The position numbers were made by a program, and so were the translations under genes. This document shows positions 7,752 through 16,400 of a DNA stretch of 25,283 nucleotides, in pieces. How positions within the stretch are numbered: position 1 is the first letter of the stretch; each line of letters starts with the position of its first letter. The stretch is from JANOQP01 sp044227705 (GTDB lineage: Bacteria; Bacteroidota; Bacteroidia; Chitinophagales; Saprospiraceae): NCBI GenBank assembly GCA_044227705.1, contig JBGAWE010000050.1, forward strand, positions 1-25,283. Reading direction: 5' to 3'. Under the pieces are notes generated by a model. It ran no database searches. It worked only from the letters and a program-made list of their open reading frames with translations, and was not told where the DNA came from.

Positions 7752-9755
7752 TCAGTCGACCACTTTTAAGGCACGGCCCTCGCCAGGTTGCAAGTTTTTC
7801 ACGGCAAACAAACCGTTGACCTTCAGGCAGTTGCCGCCGGTTTCCACACCCTCGACGGTCGAGAAGATCAGTCGAAGCTCGGCTTTCTCAAGCCCAGTGG
7901 TCTTTGGCAAAAAAATGGCCGGCTTGGCCAAATCGCAGTCAAGATTGACCACGAAAACAAACCGCGCCTCGCCCCCCTGCGTCCATGCGATAACTTTTTG
8001 CTCGCCCGAGCGGTCGGGGCGAAGCAACCACTCCGTCCTGCTGTTTTTGATGCACTCGAAAATCTCGTCGGCCAGGAATTTCTGCCGGGTGAGGCTGTCG
8101 AAAAGGGTTTTGTTTTGCCCGAAAATGAACGGCCCGGCCGTCGCCTTCGGCCCGCTCTTTTCCTGAAAGACGTAGAGCTTGGAATAATGCTCGTTCGGCG
8201 CGGGCACCGGATGCGGGTCGCGGCACTCAAAATTGGCGGCCATGTAAGACGGCATATCGGCCAGAAAGAGGGCGATGAAATATCGGGCTTCGTTGCCTTT
8301 GAGGTAGTAGCCGTCGAAGCGCGGGTCGTCTTTGTCGGCGGTAAGGATGGTGAAGTTTGGGGAGACGGCGCGGGTTTCGTTCCAGCCCGCATAGTCGGAA
8401 AGCATTTCCATAAACGGCTGACTGCCAACGGGTTCGTCCTGCAAGTTGCCCAACGTCGAGTCGGCGTGGGAGGCTTCGAGGTGGTCGAGTTCGTCGCCGT
8501 AAGCCATCACGTCGGGTGGGGCGAGGAAGCTCTCGGCGAAGTAGCCGAACCACGGTTTCTCCCTCAGCACATGGTTTTTCACCGCGCCGAGGAGGTCGTA
8601 AAAAGGGTCGTCGGCCGCGCCAGTTGGAACGCCGCCTGGCCGCATCTGGACGTGCGACATGTCGCCGCGCATGAAATCGAAGCCGAACTCGCGCTGGACG
8701 GCGGCGTACTTTTCACCGACATAATCCCAGACTTCGGGCTTCGGGCGGGAGAAGTCGATTTGCCAGTTGCGGTTGTTGTCGAGCGGCTCGTAGAGCTGGT
8801 AGCGGGTAAGCGGGCCAAAAGCGCGGCTGAACTTCTGGGGGTTCTTGATCCGGAAATCCCGCCACGAACGGCCCTCCTCGTCGACGGTGAAAGCCGACGG
8901 CGACGGATCGACTTCGAGGCCGCGATAGGGCGGCCCCATCGTCGCCGGGGCGGTCTCGAAGCCCATTTTGTACAACTCCCGAACGAGGATTTTTCGGCGA
9001 GCGAGACGGCCTTTATAGTCGTTCGATTTACCGAAGAGGATTTCAAGTCGCTGTTTTTCAGGAAGTTGCTGAGAGAAGAATTCCTCCATATTTCGAGGAA
9101 TCACTAAACCGTCGACGGCTGGGCCGTGCTTTTGGACAAATCCGAAGACTGCGTTCTTTGCGTAGGTTTGAACGTCGGCCGAGTGGTCGACAATCCGCAA
9201 ATCGTCGCGGATGAGCCACTCGAAAAAACCGGGGTTTGCCAAAACTTGCTCGGAATACCGGTCGGTGTGAGGCACGACGTCCATCCCGACAACGCGGCCG
9301 AGCGCGTGGAGGAGGTTCAACACAACCCTCAATTGCTTTTCGACCGTATTCAGTTCGGGGAAGGCGATGGCCAGTTCCTGTGAGAAAAATTCCGGGTTGA
9401 TTTCCCAAGAAGCCATCCCATAAAGGCTTGCCACCACACCCGGCTCCCAAATCGGCAAAAGATGGATGGCGTTTTGCGCAGCGGGCAAGGTGAGCGAGTA
9501 GGGGACGACCTTCCAAAAGCTGCCGACCGTGCGGACGTTGATGCCGACGGTCCGCGCCCGCCGCATCCAGTTGGTCGATTTTTGGTCAAAAAGCGGGCTG
9601 GCGACGGTCAAGTTTAGGTCTAAAATGTTGTCGATATCCAGCCCGAACCTGACGCGCAGCAAGTCGGTGACCTCCGAGACGGTCAGCCTTGTCGCGTCGC
9701 CCGGCATCAGGCCGGGAATAAAAGTTGTTCGGTTGGTCGTTCTATTTTTCGCCAC
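7752..9755 (-). CDS. Divergent GH13-like (alpha-amylase superfamily) glycoside hydrolase
   Basis: A 667-residue protein starting at GTG (9755), with no signal peptide, so probably cytoplasmic. Matches to the alpha-amylase TIM barrel: HLLPIW...SLYGMASWEINPEF (about 98-123) resembles the first barrel region; VVGMDVVPHTDRY (about 156-167) resembles region I; FGFDFMRGDMSHVQ (about 357-370) resembles region II, with D365 as likely nucleophile; YFAESF (about 405-410) resembles region III, with E408 as likely acid/base. FTILTADKDDPRFD (about 468-481) sits where region IV should be but lacks the usual NHD. A beta-sandwich C-terminal domain is likely (about 570-667: VIAWTQGG, RFVFVVNLD). Family members act on alpha-glucans or related sugars. 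The substrate is unknown and the motif changes make activity uncertain. It is divergent from the AP2 gene. Confidence 0.75.
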   Translation of the reverse strand: MAKNRTTNRTTFIPGLMPGDATRLTVSEVTDLLRVRFGLDIDNILDLNLTVASPLFDQKSTNWMRRARTVGINVRTVGSFWKVVPYSLTLPAAQNAIHLLPIWEPGVVASLYGMASWEINPEFFSQELAIAFPELNTVEKQLRVVLNLLHALGRVVGMDVVPHTDRYSEQVLANPGFFEWLIRDDLRIVDHSADVQTYAKNAVFGFVQKHGPAVDGLVIPRNMEEFFSQQLPEKQRLEILFGKSNDYKGRLARRKILVRELYKMGFETAPATMGPPYRGLEVDPSPSAFTVDEEGRSWRDFRIKNPQKFSRAFGPLTRYQLYEPLDNNRNWQIDFSRPKPEVWDYVGEKYAAVQREFGFDFMRGDMSHVQMRPGGVPTGAADDPFYDLLGAVKNHVLREKPWFGYFAESFLAPPDVMAYGDELDHLEASHADSTLGNLQDEPVGSQPFMEMLSDYAGWNETRAVSPNFTILTADKDDPRFDGYYLKGNEARYFIALFLADMPSYMAANFECRDPHPVPAPNEHYSKLYVFQEKSGPKATAGPFIFGQNKTLFDSLTRQKFLADEIFECIKNSRTEWLLRPDRSGEQKVIAWTQGGEARFVFVVNLDCDLAKPAIFLPKTTGLEKAELRLIFSTVEGVETGGNCLKVNGLFAVKNLQPGEGRALKVVD

Positions 9756-9784
9756 TTGCTCAACGTGATTTTCTTTGCCGCCGG

Positions 9785-9792
9785 AAAATTTA
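9785..9792 (-). promoter_or_regulatory. Possible -7 element TAAATTTT for the GH13-like gene
   Basis: On the minus strand TAAATTTT lies about 30 bases before the GTG start at 9755, with a TTG about 25 bases further upstream, roughly the Bacteroidota -33/-7 spacing. The final base differs from TAnnTTTG. Weak support. Confidence 0.25.
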
Positions 9793-9901
9793 TCCCCCGT
9801 GTCACTGGTAGTCTCAACACAAAATTATTTCTCGGTTCCAAAACTACCGCTAAATTGGCCGGAGTAGGGCAGGGTTTTAAATTTTCCTATCGGAAACGGA
9901 A

Positions 9902-9909
9902 TACCTCTG
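9902..9909 (+). promoter_or_regulatory. Possible -7 element TACCTCTG for the AP2 gene
   Basis: TACCTCTG is one base from TAnnTTTG and lies 45 bases before the GTG start at 9954, in the AT-richer 198-bp divergent spacer shared with the GH13-like gene. Confidence 0.3.
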
Positions 9910-9953
9910 TTTTAATTCTTCTCCCATCCATCTCGAAAACAAACTAATCAATC

Positions 9954-10484
9954 GTGACATACAAGATAAAGCTCAAGAACGCAGACGAAAACGTTCTGCT
10001 CGACAGCAAGTCCTATGAGTGGCTGTCCAACGACCCCTGGTTCCTGAAAGTCGATTTCCTCCACAACCTCCGACGCCACAGCAGCGGCTGCGCCGTTTTC
10101 CAGAAGACCTGGAAGAAATCGGATGGCTCTTTCAAGACCGAGACCATCTACCTGCACAAGCTCCTCGCCGAGAAGTTTTTGTCCGACAACAAGACCGATT
10201 TGAACCGCCTCGTCGGAGCGAAGAACGGCGACAAGCTCGACTGCCGCCTCGACAATCTCACCTATCGAAGCCGCGCCGTCGCCAGCCGACAGCGCAAATC
10301 GAGTGGGCGGACGGGTTACACGGGCGTCTACAAAGAGCACAACCGCTTCCGGGCCGTCATTTCCATCGGCGGCAAGAGCCAGCACCTCGGGATGTTCGAC
10401 ACGGCCGAGGAGGCGGCAGCCGCGTACAACAAGGTCTCGCGGGAGAACTTTGGCTCAGAGGGGAAGATCAACAAGATTCGCTAG
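9954..10484 (+). CDS. AP2-domain DNA-binding protein with degenerate HNH-type N-terminal half
   Basis: A 176-residue protein starting at GTG. The C-terminal part (about 121-167) is an AP2/ERF-type DNA-binding domain: TGYTGVYKEHNRFRA, then GGKSQHLGMFDTAEEAA and AYN. The preceding stretch (about 66-103: YLHKLLAEKF, then VGAKNGDKLDCRLDNL) matches the form of HNH endonucleases that often carry AP2 domains. However, the His expected in the H-x-D/N-G motif is Ala (A89) and the DN pair is DC, so nuclease activity is unlikely. The first 65 residues are unrecognised. I infer a chromosomal DNA-binding protein, perhaps a regulator derived from a homing endonuclease. The stop overlaps the stop of convergent pfkA. 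Base composition matches its neighbours, so recent transfer is not evident. Confidence 0.8.
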   Translation: MTYKIKLKNADENVLLDSKSYEWLSNDPWFLKVDFLHNLRRHSSGCAVFQKTWKKSDGSFKTETIYLHKLLAEKFLSDNKTDLNRLVGAKNGDKLDCRLDNLTYRSRAVASRQRKSSGRTGYTGVYKEHNRFRAVISIGGKSQHLGMFDTAEEAAAAYNKVSRENFGSEGKINKIR

Positions 10485-11467
10485 AGGCTCAAGACGTAGC
10501 CAAGGTTCAGCATCTCCTCGCTCAACGGCTTCAGCTTGGCGATGGCGTCCGCGAACGGCGTGAGCGAAATCTGGTCGTTCGTCACCCCGACCATCACGCC
10601 GCGCTCCCCGTTGAAGAGGGCCTCGACCGCCGCGAAGCCCAGCCGCGAGGCCAGCACCCGGTCGTGGAAGGTCGGCGACCCGCCCCGCTGCAAGTGGCCG
10701 ATGACCGCCACACGGGTGTCGTAGTGGTTGTACGCGGCCCTGACCTTGTCGGCAATCTCTGTCGCAGTGCCGAGCTTGCTGCCTTCTGCAACTATTATTA
10801 TGGAGAAGAGCTTGTTGCGCTGGGCGCCTTTTTTCAGGCTTTTGACAACATCCTCAATCGTGTAGTCCCTTTCCGGTATGAGGATGCCGCCCGCGCCGCC
10901 CGCGATGGCCGTGTTAAGGGCGATGAAACCCGAGTGTCGGCCCATCACCTCGACGAAAAAGAGCCGGTTGTGCGAGTCTGCAGTGTCCCGGATTTTGTCG
11001 ACGGCATCGACAGCCGTGTTGACTGCGGTGTCAAAACCAATCGTATAATCAGTGCCGAAGAGGTCGTTGTCGATGGTGCCCGGCACGCCGACGAACGGGA
11101 TGGACGGATGCTCGGCCATGAAAGCCGCCGAGCCGGTGAACGTTCCGTTCCCCCCGATGGCGACGCAGCCGTCGATTTCGTGAGCCTCGAGCGCTTCGAA
11201 GGCCTGTTTTCGGCCTTCCTCGGTCATGAACCGCTGGCTGCGGGCGGTCTTCAAGATGGTCCCGCCCCGATGAATGATGTTTCCGACGTCGGAGGTTTCC
11301 AGCCTTTTAAAGTCGCCGTTGATGAGGCCCTCGTAGCCGCGAACGACTCCATAGACATGGAGGTCACGGAAGGTGGCGTTTCGGACTACGGCCCTGATGG
11401 CCGCGTTCATGCCCGGCGCGTCGCCGCCAGAAGTGAAGACCGCGATTCTCTTTATCTCTTTATTCAT
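10481..11467 (-). CDS. pfkA: ATP-dependent 6-phosphofructokinase
   Basis: A 328-residue glycolytic enzyme that phosphorylates fructose 6-phosphate to fructose 1,6-bisphosphate in the cytoplasm. Visible motifs: FTSGGDAPGMNAAIRA (about 11-26, nucleotide-binding loop); IGGNGTF (104-110, the GGDGS loop); GTIDND (130-135, with catalytic base D133); FVEVMGRHSG (171-180); and IGHLQRGGSP near residue 250 onward. The Gly after position 107 supports ATP rather than pyrophosphate as donor, but position 107 is Asn where Asp is usual. Length is normal for bacterial PfkA. It follows the sugar-kinase gene by 66 bp on the same strand with no visible promoter between, so the two are probably co-transcribed. 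The stop TAG is part of a CTAG shared with the AP2 gene. Confidence 0.95.
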   Translation of the reverse strand: MNKEIKRIAVFTSGGDAPGMNAAIRAVVRNATFRDLHVYGVVRGYEGLINGDFKRLETSDVGNIIHRGGTILKTARSQRFMTEEGRKQAFEALEAHEIDGCVAIGGNGTFTGSAAFMAEHPSIPFVGVPGTIDNDLFGTDYTIGFDTAVNTAVDAVDKIRDTADSHNRLFFVEVMGRHSGFIALNTAIAGGAGGILIPERDYTIEDVVKSLKKGAQRNKLFSIIIVAEGSKLGTATEIADKVRAAYNHYDTRVAVIGHLQRGGSPTFHDRVLASRLGFAAVEALFNGERGVMVGVTNDQISLTPFADAIAKLKPLSEEMLNLGYVLSL

Positions 11468-11533
11468 TTTTACGTTGGACGGCCCGTGGCCGACGGCTTT
11501 CGGTTTGCGGTTCTATTGGTTGGGCAAGGCCGT

Positions 11534-12394
11534 CTATCGCCCACCGTCCACCATTTGCCGCTGGTGAAACTCGCCCAGCGCGTAGATCGGCTTGCGGATG
11601 ATGCGGCCCAGTTTCATGCCGCGCTTCTCCAGCTCGTTGTGCAAAATCTCCTCGTAGTGGTGGGCGATAGAACCGACGAAGTTGATGGGCAGTTTCTGGT
11701 GGTCGGCATACTTCCGAACCTGGGTGTCGAGGAACTCGTCGAAGCATCTCGCCACAATTTGTTGAACGGAATAGTGCGTTTTGTGGTCGGCCAGAAAGCG
11801 CGAAAAGCCGGCGAGGTAGACGTTCGTCCCGACCATTTCGTACACGCGGTCTTTGATGGCGTGGCCTCCTTCGGGATAGGCTTCCTCGAACGCCCGCTCG
11901 ATTTCCGGCGGCAGCTCGCGGTAGAAATAAGCCCGCAAGAGGGCCTTCCCGAGGTGTGTCCCGCTGCCCTCGTCGCCGAGCAGATAGCCGAGCGACGGCA
12001 CGTTGTCGACGACCTTTTCGCCGTCGTACAGACAGGAGTTTGAACCCGTCCCGAGGATGCAGCAGATGCCCGGAAGTGAGCCGCAGGTCGCCCGGGCCGC
12101 CGCCAACAAGTCGTGGTCGACTTCAATCTTGGCATTCAAAAACAGCGGTTTCAGCCCGTTTTTGACCATTTTCGCCCGATGTTCATCATGAATTCCCGCG
12201 CCGTAGTAGTAGACGGCCCGCACCGCGTCGGCATCGAGCTTCGGCACGAGCTGCGTTTCGAGCGCCTTTCGGATGTCGGAGGAGGAGTGGAAAAACGGGT
12301 TGAACCCCTGCGTCGTTTCAAGCCGCTGTGCGCCATCGTTTTCGAGGATGAGCCAATCGGCCTTCGTGCTGCCGCTGTCCGCTATGAGAATCAT
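11534..12394 (-). CDS. BadF/BadG/BcrA/BcrD-type ATPase, probable N-acetylglucosamine kinase-like sugar kinase
   Basis: A 286-residue protein of the ASKHA (actin/sugar kinase) fold. The start is set at the ATG at 12394, which gives MILIADSGSTKADW, the first phosphate loop, directly at the N-terminus. The frame is open to 12505, but the extra 37 residues are not family-like and a perfect TACATTTG promoter element lies inside that extension. Other motifs: IEVDHDLLAAARA (about 90-102, likely catalytic Asp), CILGTGSNSCLYDG (about 112-125, second phosphate loop), GYLLGDEGSG (about 136-145). Relatives in Bacteroidota are annotated as N-acetylglucosamine kinases, but the sugar is inferred. The divergent neighbour is a glucosaminidase, which fits amino-sugar metabolism. 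pfkA follows downstream. Confidence 0.85.
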   Translation of the reverse strand: MILIADSGSTKADWLILENDGAQRLETTQGFNPFFHSSSDIRKALETQLVPKLDADAVRAVYYYGAGIHDEHRAKMVKNGLKPLFLNAKIEVDHDLLAAARATCGSLPGICCILGTGSNSCLYDGEKVVDNVPSLGYLLGDEGSGTHLGKALLRAYFYRELPPEIERAFEEAYPEGGHAIKDRVYEMVGTNVYLAGFSRFLADHKTHYSVQQIVARCFDEFLDTQVRKYADHQKLPINFVGSIAHHYEEILHNELEKRGMKLGRIIRKPIYALGEFHQRQMVDGGR

Positions 12395-12418
12395 GGTTGG
12401 CAATTTTCGCGTGTCCGT

Positions 12419-12426
12419 CAAATGTA
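12419..12426 (-). promoter_or_regulatory. -7 promoter element TACATTTG for the kinase-pfkA pair
   Basis: On the minus strand TACATTTG is an exact match to the Bacteroidota consensus TAnnTTTG and lies 25 bases upstream of the ATG at 12394. It argues for that start over the longer frame. No good -33 TTTG is visible. Confidence 0.5.
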
Positions 12427-12509
12427 GACAGGCATCAAAAATCGACGGCCCGGAGCGGCCCCAATTTTTGACGGATGAAATTTTTTTGAAAAAAAACCCG
12501 CCCAACAGC

Positions 12510-12541
12510 TTGTTTTAAAAACACAAATAGTTTGACATTTG
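12510..12541 (+). promoter_or_regulatory. Possible -33/-7 promoter for the glucosaminidase gene
   Basis: TTG at 12510 and GACATTTG at 12534-12541 (one base from TAnnTTTG) are 24 bases apart, close to Bacteroidota spacing. The -7 box is about 36 bases before the ATG at 12578. The region is AT-rich compared with its surroundings. If real, translation cannot begin at the alternative TTG at 12539. Confidence 0.35.
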
Positions 12542-12577
12542 AGCCTCGAATTTTTTCACCGATTAAAATCTCCGGTC

Positions 12578-13402
12578 ATGCAAAAAGTGGACTTCATCGG
12601 CGGAAAACATCAGCACAGGACAAACCACGCGGCCGCCTCTGAGCCGCAATTTTTGGAGAAGAACCTCCTCAAGCTCCTCCTCGTCGCCGCCCTCGCCGCG
12701 ATGGTCTGGAACGGGCAGGTCTCGCTCTCTGTCAGCTTCGGTGACGGCTGGTCGTCGCAAAATGGGGCCGAGCGGGCGACAGGCGGACGCGGCCGGGCGG
12801 CGAAGGCATCGCTTCTTTCCGAAGCGAGCGGTGGCGGAGTGCCCAAAAAGCGTTTCGCCGTCCGAATGCCCGATGGCCAAGCGGGCAACCTGACCTGCGC
12901 CCTCGACCCCGGTTTCGCCCGCCGCAACGGACTTTCCATCGACTTCGTGGACGAAAAACAGCGTCTCTGCCTCGAATACATTGAAAAGTATGCGCCCGTT
13001 GCGCAGGCCGAGGAGCGGAAGTTCGGCATTCCGGCGAGCATCGTCCTTGCTCAAGGCCTGCTGGAAAGCGACGCCGGGCAGAGCAAACTGGCTCGTTCGA
13101 CGAACAACCATTTCGGCATCAAGTGCTTCTCGCGCACTTGCCGCAAGGGCCACTGCCTCAACTTCACCGACGACACGCACAAGGATTTTTTTGTGAAATA
13201 CCCCTCTGCATGGGGCAGCTTTCGGGCGCACAGCCAGTTTTTACGGTCGAGCAAGAGATATGCCTCCCTTTTTGAACTGGAAAAAACCGACGTGGAAGGC
13301 TGGGCGCACGGCCTCTCCCAAGCCGGCTACGCGACCGACAAGCGGTATGGCGACAAGCTCCTTGCCCTCGTCGCTACGTTCGATTTGACGAGGTTTGATT
13401 GA
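12578..13402 (+). CDS. Membrane-anchored glucosaminidase-domain peptidoglycan hydrolase
   Basis: A 274-residue protein from the ATG at 12578 (an in-frame TTG at 12539 would add 13 residues). A short basic/polar N-terminus precedes a single hydrophobic segment (about 30-45, LLKLLLVAALAAMVW), so it is probably anchored in the inner membrane with the enzyme in the periplasm. A low-complexity linker (about 55-90) follows. The glucosaminidase (FlgJ/LytG-type) domain spans about 133-270: YAPVAQAEERKFGIPASIVL, AQGLLESDAGQS with likely catalytic Glu163, STNNHFGIKCF, YPSAWGSFRAHSQFL and GYATDKRYGDKL. Such enzymes cleave the GlcNAc-MurNAc backbone of peptidoglycan. Three Cys (183, 188, 193) cluster in the substrate-side loop. 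It is divergent from the sugar-kinase gene. Confidence 0.88.
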   Translation: MQKVDFIGGKHQHRTNHAAASEPQFLEKNLLKLLLVAALAAMVWNGQVSLSVSFGDGWSSQNGAERATGGRGRAAKASLLSEASGGGVPKKRFAVRMPDGQAGNLTCALDPGFARRNGLSIDFVDEKQRLCLEYIEKYAPVAQAEERKFGIPASIVLAQGLLESDAGQSKLARSTNNHFGIKCFSRTCRKGHCLNFTDDTHKDFFVKYPSAWGSFRAHSQFLRSSKRYASLFELEKTDVEGWAHGLSQAGYATDKRYGDKLLALVATFDLTRFD

Positions 13403-13433
13403 GAAGACGGTCGCGGAAATGCCAAGCCGAACC

Positions 13434-13469
13434 AAAAAAGGCTCGACGGAACCACCGCCGAGCCTTTTT
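13434..13469. terminator. Strong bidirectional rho-independent terminator
   Basis: A six-A run (13434-13439), stem GGCTCGACGG (13440-13449), loop AACCA, stem CCGCCGAGCC (13455-13464) and a five-T run (13465-13469). There are nine paired bases with one A-C mismatch. It lies between the convergent glucosaminidase and giant adhesin genes and can serve both. Confidence 0.88.
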
Positions 13470-13485
13470 CAATTTCAAAAACCGC

Positions 13486-16400
13486 TCACCTGAAAATCAC
13501 CAGATGTCCGCTCCACTCGCGCCCGAGGCCGTCGTGGAAGATGTAGAAATAGACCCCGTCCGGCAGCGTCTTGCCCTCGAAGGTGCCATGCCAGTCGCTC
13601 TTGTAGCCCTTCGTCTTGTAGACTTCGTTGCCCCAGCGGTTGAAAACAGTGAGGTCGTTGTCGGGGAAGAGGTCCACGCCGTCAATCTGAAAGACGTCGT
13701 TCATACCATCGTCATTGGGCGAAAGGCCGTTGTAAATCACAATCTCCTTGCACTTCACGAGGATATAAACCCAAGCCGTGTCGCAGCCGTAGGGGTTGCA
13801 GATTTCATAGAGAAGACTGTCCGGCGTCTGTGAATCGCAATAGTCTTGATTGGGTTTATAGACTATCGTGACGCCCTGCATGATGGCGATGCCGTGCGGC
13901 GGTTGCTGCAGGATTTTCAGCGAGGTGAGTGGCCCGTTCAAAGTGTCGTTGTCGAGCACCGTGATGGTCACCGTTTGGTTGGTCGATGTGTTCACGAGGT
14001 CGTCGACGGCGACGGGCGGCTTGTTGTTCGACGACGTGTCCTGCGGGATGACCGTAACGGCCAGATTGACGGTGTCGCAAACGCCGAGGCTGTCGCAGAC
14101 CACGATGCAGGCTGTCTCCGTCCCGACGGCGAGGCCGGTGTAAATCACGCAGAAATTGGTCGTGTCTATTGTGAAACTGACCAATTGGCCGCTCAAATCC
14201 GGGCAGATGTTCTCTATCGAGGCCACGCCGTTGCCCCCGAAACAGGTCGAATCTGTTTGCCCGACAAAGACAGTGTCGACCAAATCGGCCACCGGTTTTG
14301 GACAGAGAACCGAGACGTTAAGCGTGTCGCGACATCCGTTCACTGGGTTGTTGAAAATGATTTCATGCTCACCGATCGAGGTCAGAATCACGCCGACATT
14401 TTGGATGCCGTTCTGGTCGGGCGGGCATTTTGTTAGACCGACGGGTTTGTTGTTGTCCAAAACCAGATAGTTCTGCGCCATGAGGAAAGCCAAGTTGGTG
14501 CAGGCTATCACATTGGCCGTGTCGCAAGTTTGACTGTTCAATGTCAACGAGTCTGTGCCCAAAAAGTCTGCGCACGGAACCGGCTGGATTGACGTGACAA
14601 ACACACTTATCAATGTGCAAGTGTCATTTTCACAGACTTGCAGGCAGAACGTGTCCACGCCGACTGATTGGCCTGTGTAGATCAAGCAATTGGTCAGACT
14701 GTCGAATTGGAAATCAACATTGGTTCCGTTTTGTGTCGGACAAAGGTCGACAAACACGGAATCAATATCAGTGAAGCCGTAATCAGACAGACAGATCGTA
14801 TCCGTATTCCCGACAAACACAACTGTGTCTATCTGTATTTGCGGGTTGATCAAGACGTTTACCAATAAGGTGTCGGAACAGCCGGGGCCGTTGACCACGA
14901 TTTCATGCTCGCCGGGCAACAAGAAAATCTGTGAACCCATTGGATTCAAAAAGAGATTCAGCTCGATAACAGCCACGCCCAATGTCGACAATTGGGTCAC
15001 TTGCATATTGCCGTAGTTCTTGCCGAAACAGCCGCCGCGAATCGTCAAAGTCGTTGGGTCGAGGAACCAGTTGCAGCCCGCGTCCCAGACGTTCATGCTG
15101 TCGACGAGCGCCTTGATGTTGGGGAAGTTGCCGCTGAACACCACGCCGTCCACCGTCCACTTGTCGAGGTTGTACGGCCCGACTGCCCGGAGGCCGGGCA
15201 CCGTGAAATAGGTGTAGGCCAGCATCGAGTCGAAGTTGCAGCCCGCGAAGCCTGTCGAGTAGGGGAGGCCGTTGTCGAGGAACTGGTAGAGCGGCACTTG
15301 GTCGAGCGGCAGGTTGAGGCAGAGCGTGGCCGAATCGCCCGTGTCGACAAAGATTTCGAGCGGGCCGACGGGCAGGATCCCGCAGTCAACCGAGGTCGGC
15401 GGCGATACGGTGAAAACGAGAATTGTGGTGTCGCAAACCGTCCCGTTACAGACCACGACGCAGGCCGTGTCATTCCCTATGAAAGCCGAATCGGGGGTGT
15501 AAATCAGGCAGAAACCGCTGTTTTGCACTAAATCGCCATTGACGGGCAGGCCGCAGAAGCTCAAGCTCGTCGCCGAGCCGCCGATTTCCGAAAGGTCGAG
15601 GCAGACGAGCTGCGACGGCGTTTCAAAAGGCACATCGACGTGAATCGTGTCGATTTCCGGCCCGGCCGGCGGCGACGGAGGGTAGACCAGCACGACCACG
15701 ATTGTCGTGTCGCAATTGCCCGTCGAGTCGCAGGCCGAGACACAGAACTGGTCGATTCCCACGAAACCGGTGACGGGAGAATACGTCACGCAGAGGCTGG
15801 CGAGGAAGTCGATCGAGCCGTTCACCGCCAGGCCGCAGAAGCCGATGGTGGATGGCGGGCCGGTCAGGTTGTCCCAGTTGAAACAGATGCTGCCGATGGT
15901 CGAGTCCTGCGGCGTAGAGACGTAAACCGTGTCGATGCTCGAATTGTAGTTGCCCGTCGTGTCCGTCGGCGTGTTCACGAGGACCCAGACGAAAGTCGTG
16001 TCGCAGACCCCTGAGCCGTTGCAGGCGACGACGCAGAAGCTGTCGAGGCCGACGAAGTCTTGCGCGGGCGTGTAGTTGAAGCACGGGTTGCCCGGCTGGA
16101 AGCCGACCTGCCCGTTCGCCGGGTCGCTGCAAAGCCCGATGAAATCGAGGCCGCCAGACAGCATCGACAGGTCAGCGCAGCCGGTGATTGGCGTGTTCAC
16201 GTCGGTCGCCAGGTAAAGCGAGTCGGGCGCGGGCGGCGGCGGCGTGCTGTCTTTCACGACGGTGATGACGAAAATCGTCGTGTCGCAAACCCCCGTAGAG
16301 TCGCAGGCGACCATGCAGAAATCGACCTCGCCGAGGAAGCTCGGGTTCGGCTGGTACTGGAAACAGGGCGGCGTGAGCAACGAAATCTGCCCAGCCGACG

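Noticed and set aside
7788..9107. 439-codon open frame on the plus strand
   Set aside because: It is entirely antisense to the GH13-like gene, which has recognisable motifs; the translation shows none.
11468..11533. Hairpin (CGGCC-CGT-GGCCG, 7-bp outer repeat) between kinase and pfkA as a terminator
   Set aside because: Short stem in GC-rich DNA with no T-run; more likely chance, and pfkA shows no promoter of its own.
10019..12043. 674-codon open frame on the plus strand
   Set aside because: It lies antisense to pfkA and the kinase gene and out of frame with the AP2 gene; its Arg/Ala/Val-rich translation has no domain features. GC-rich codon bias keeps the antisense frame open.
12395..12505. 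Longer N-terminus for the sugar kinase
   Set aside because: The extension does not resemble the family, and a consensus TACATTTG promoter element lies inside it.
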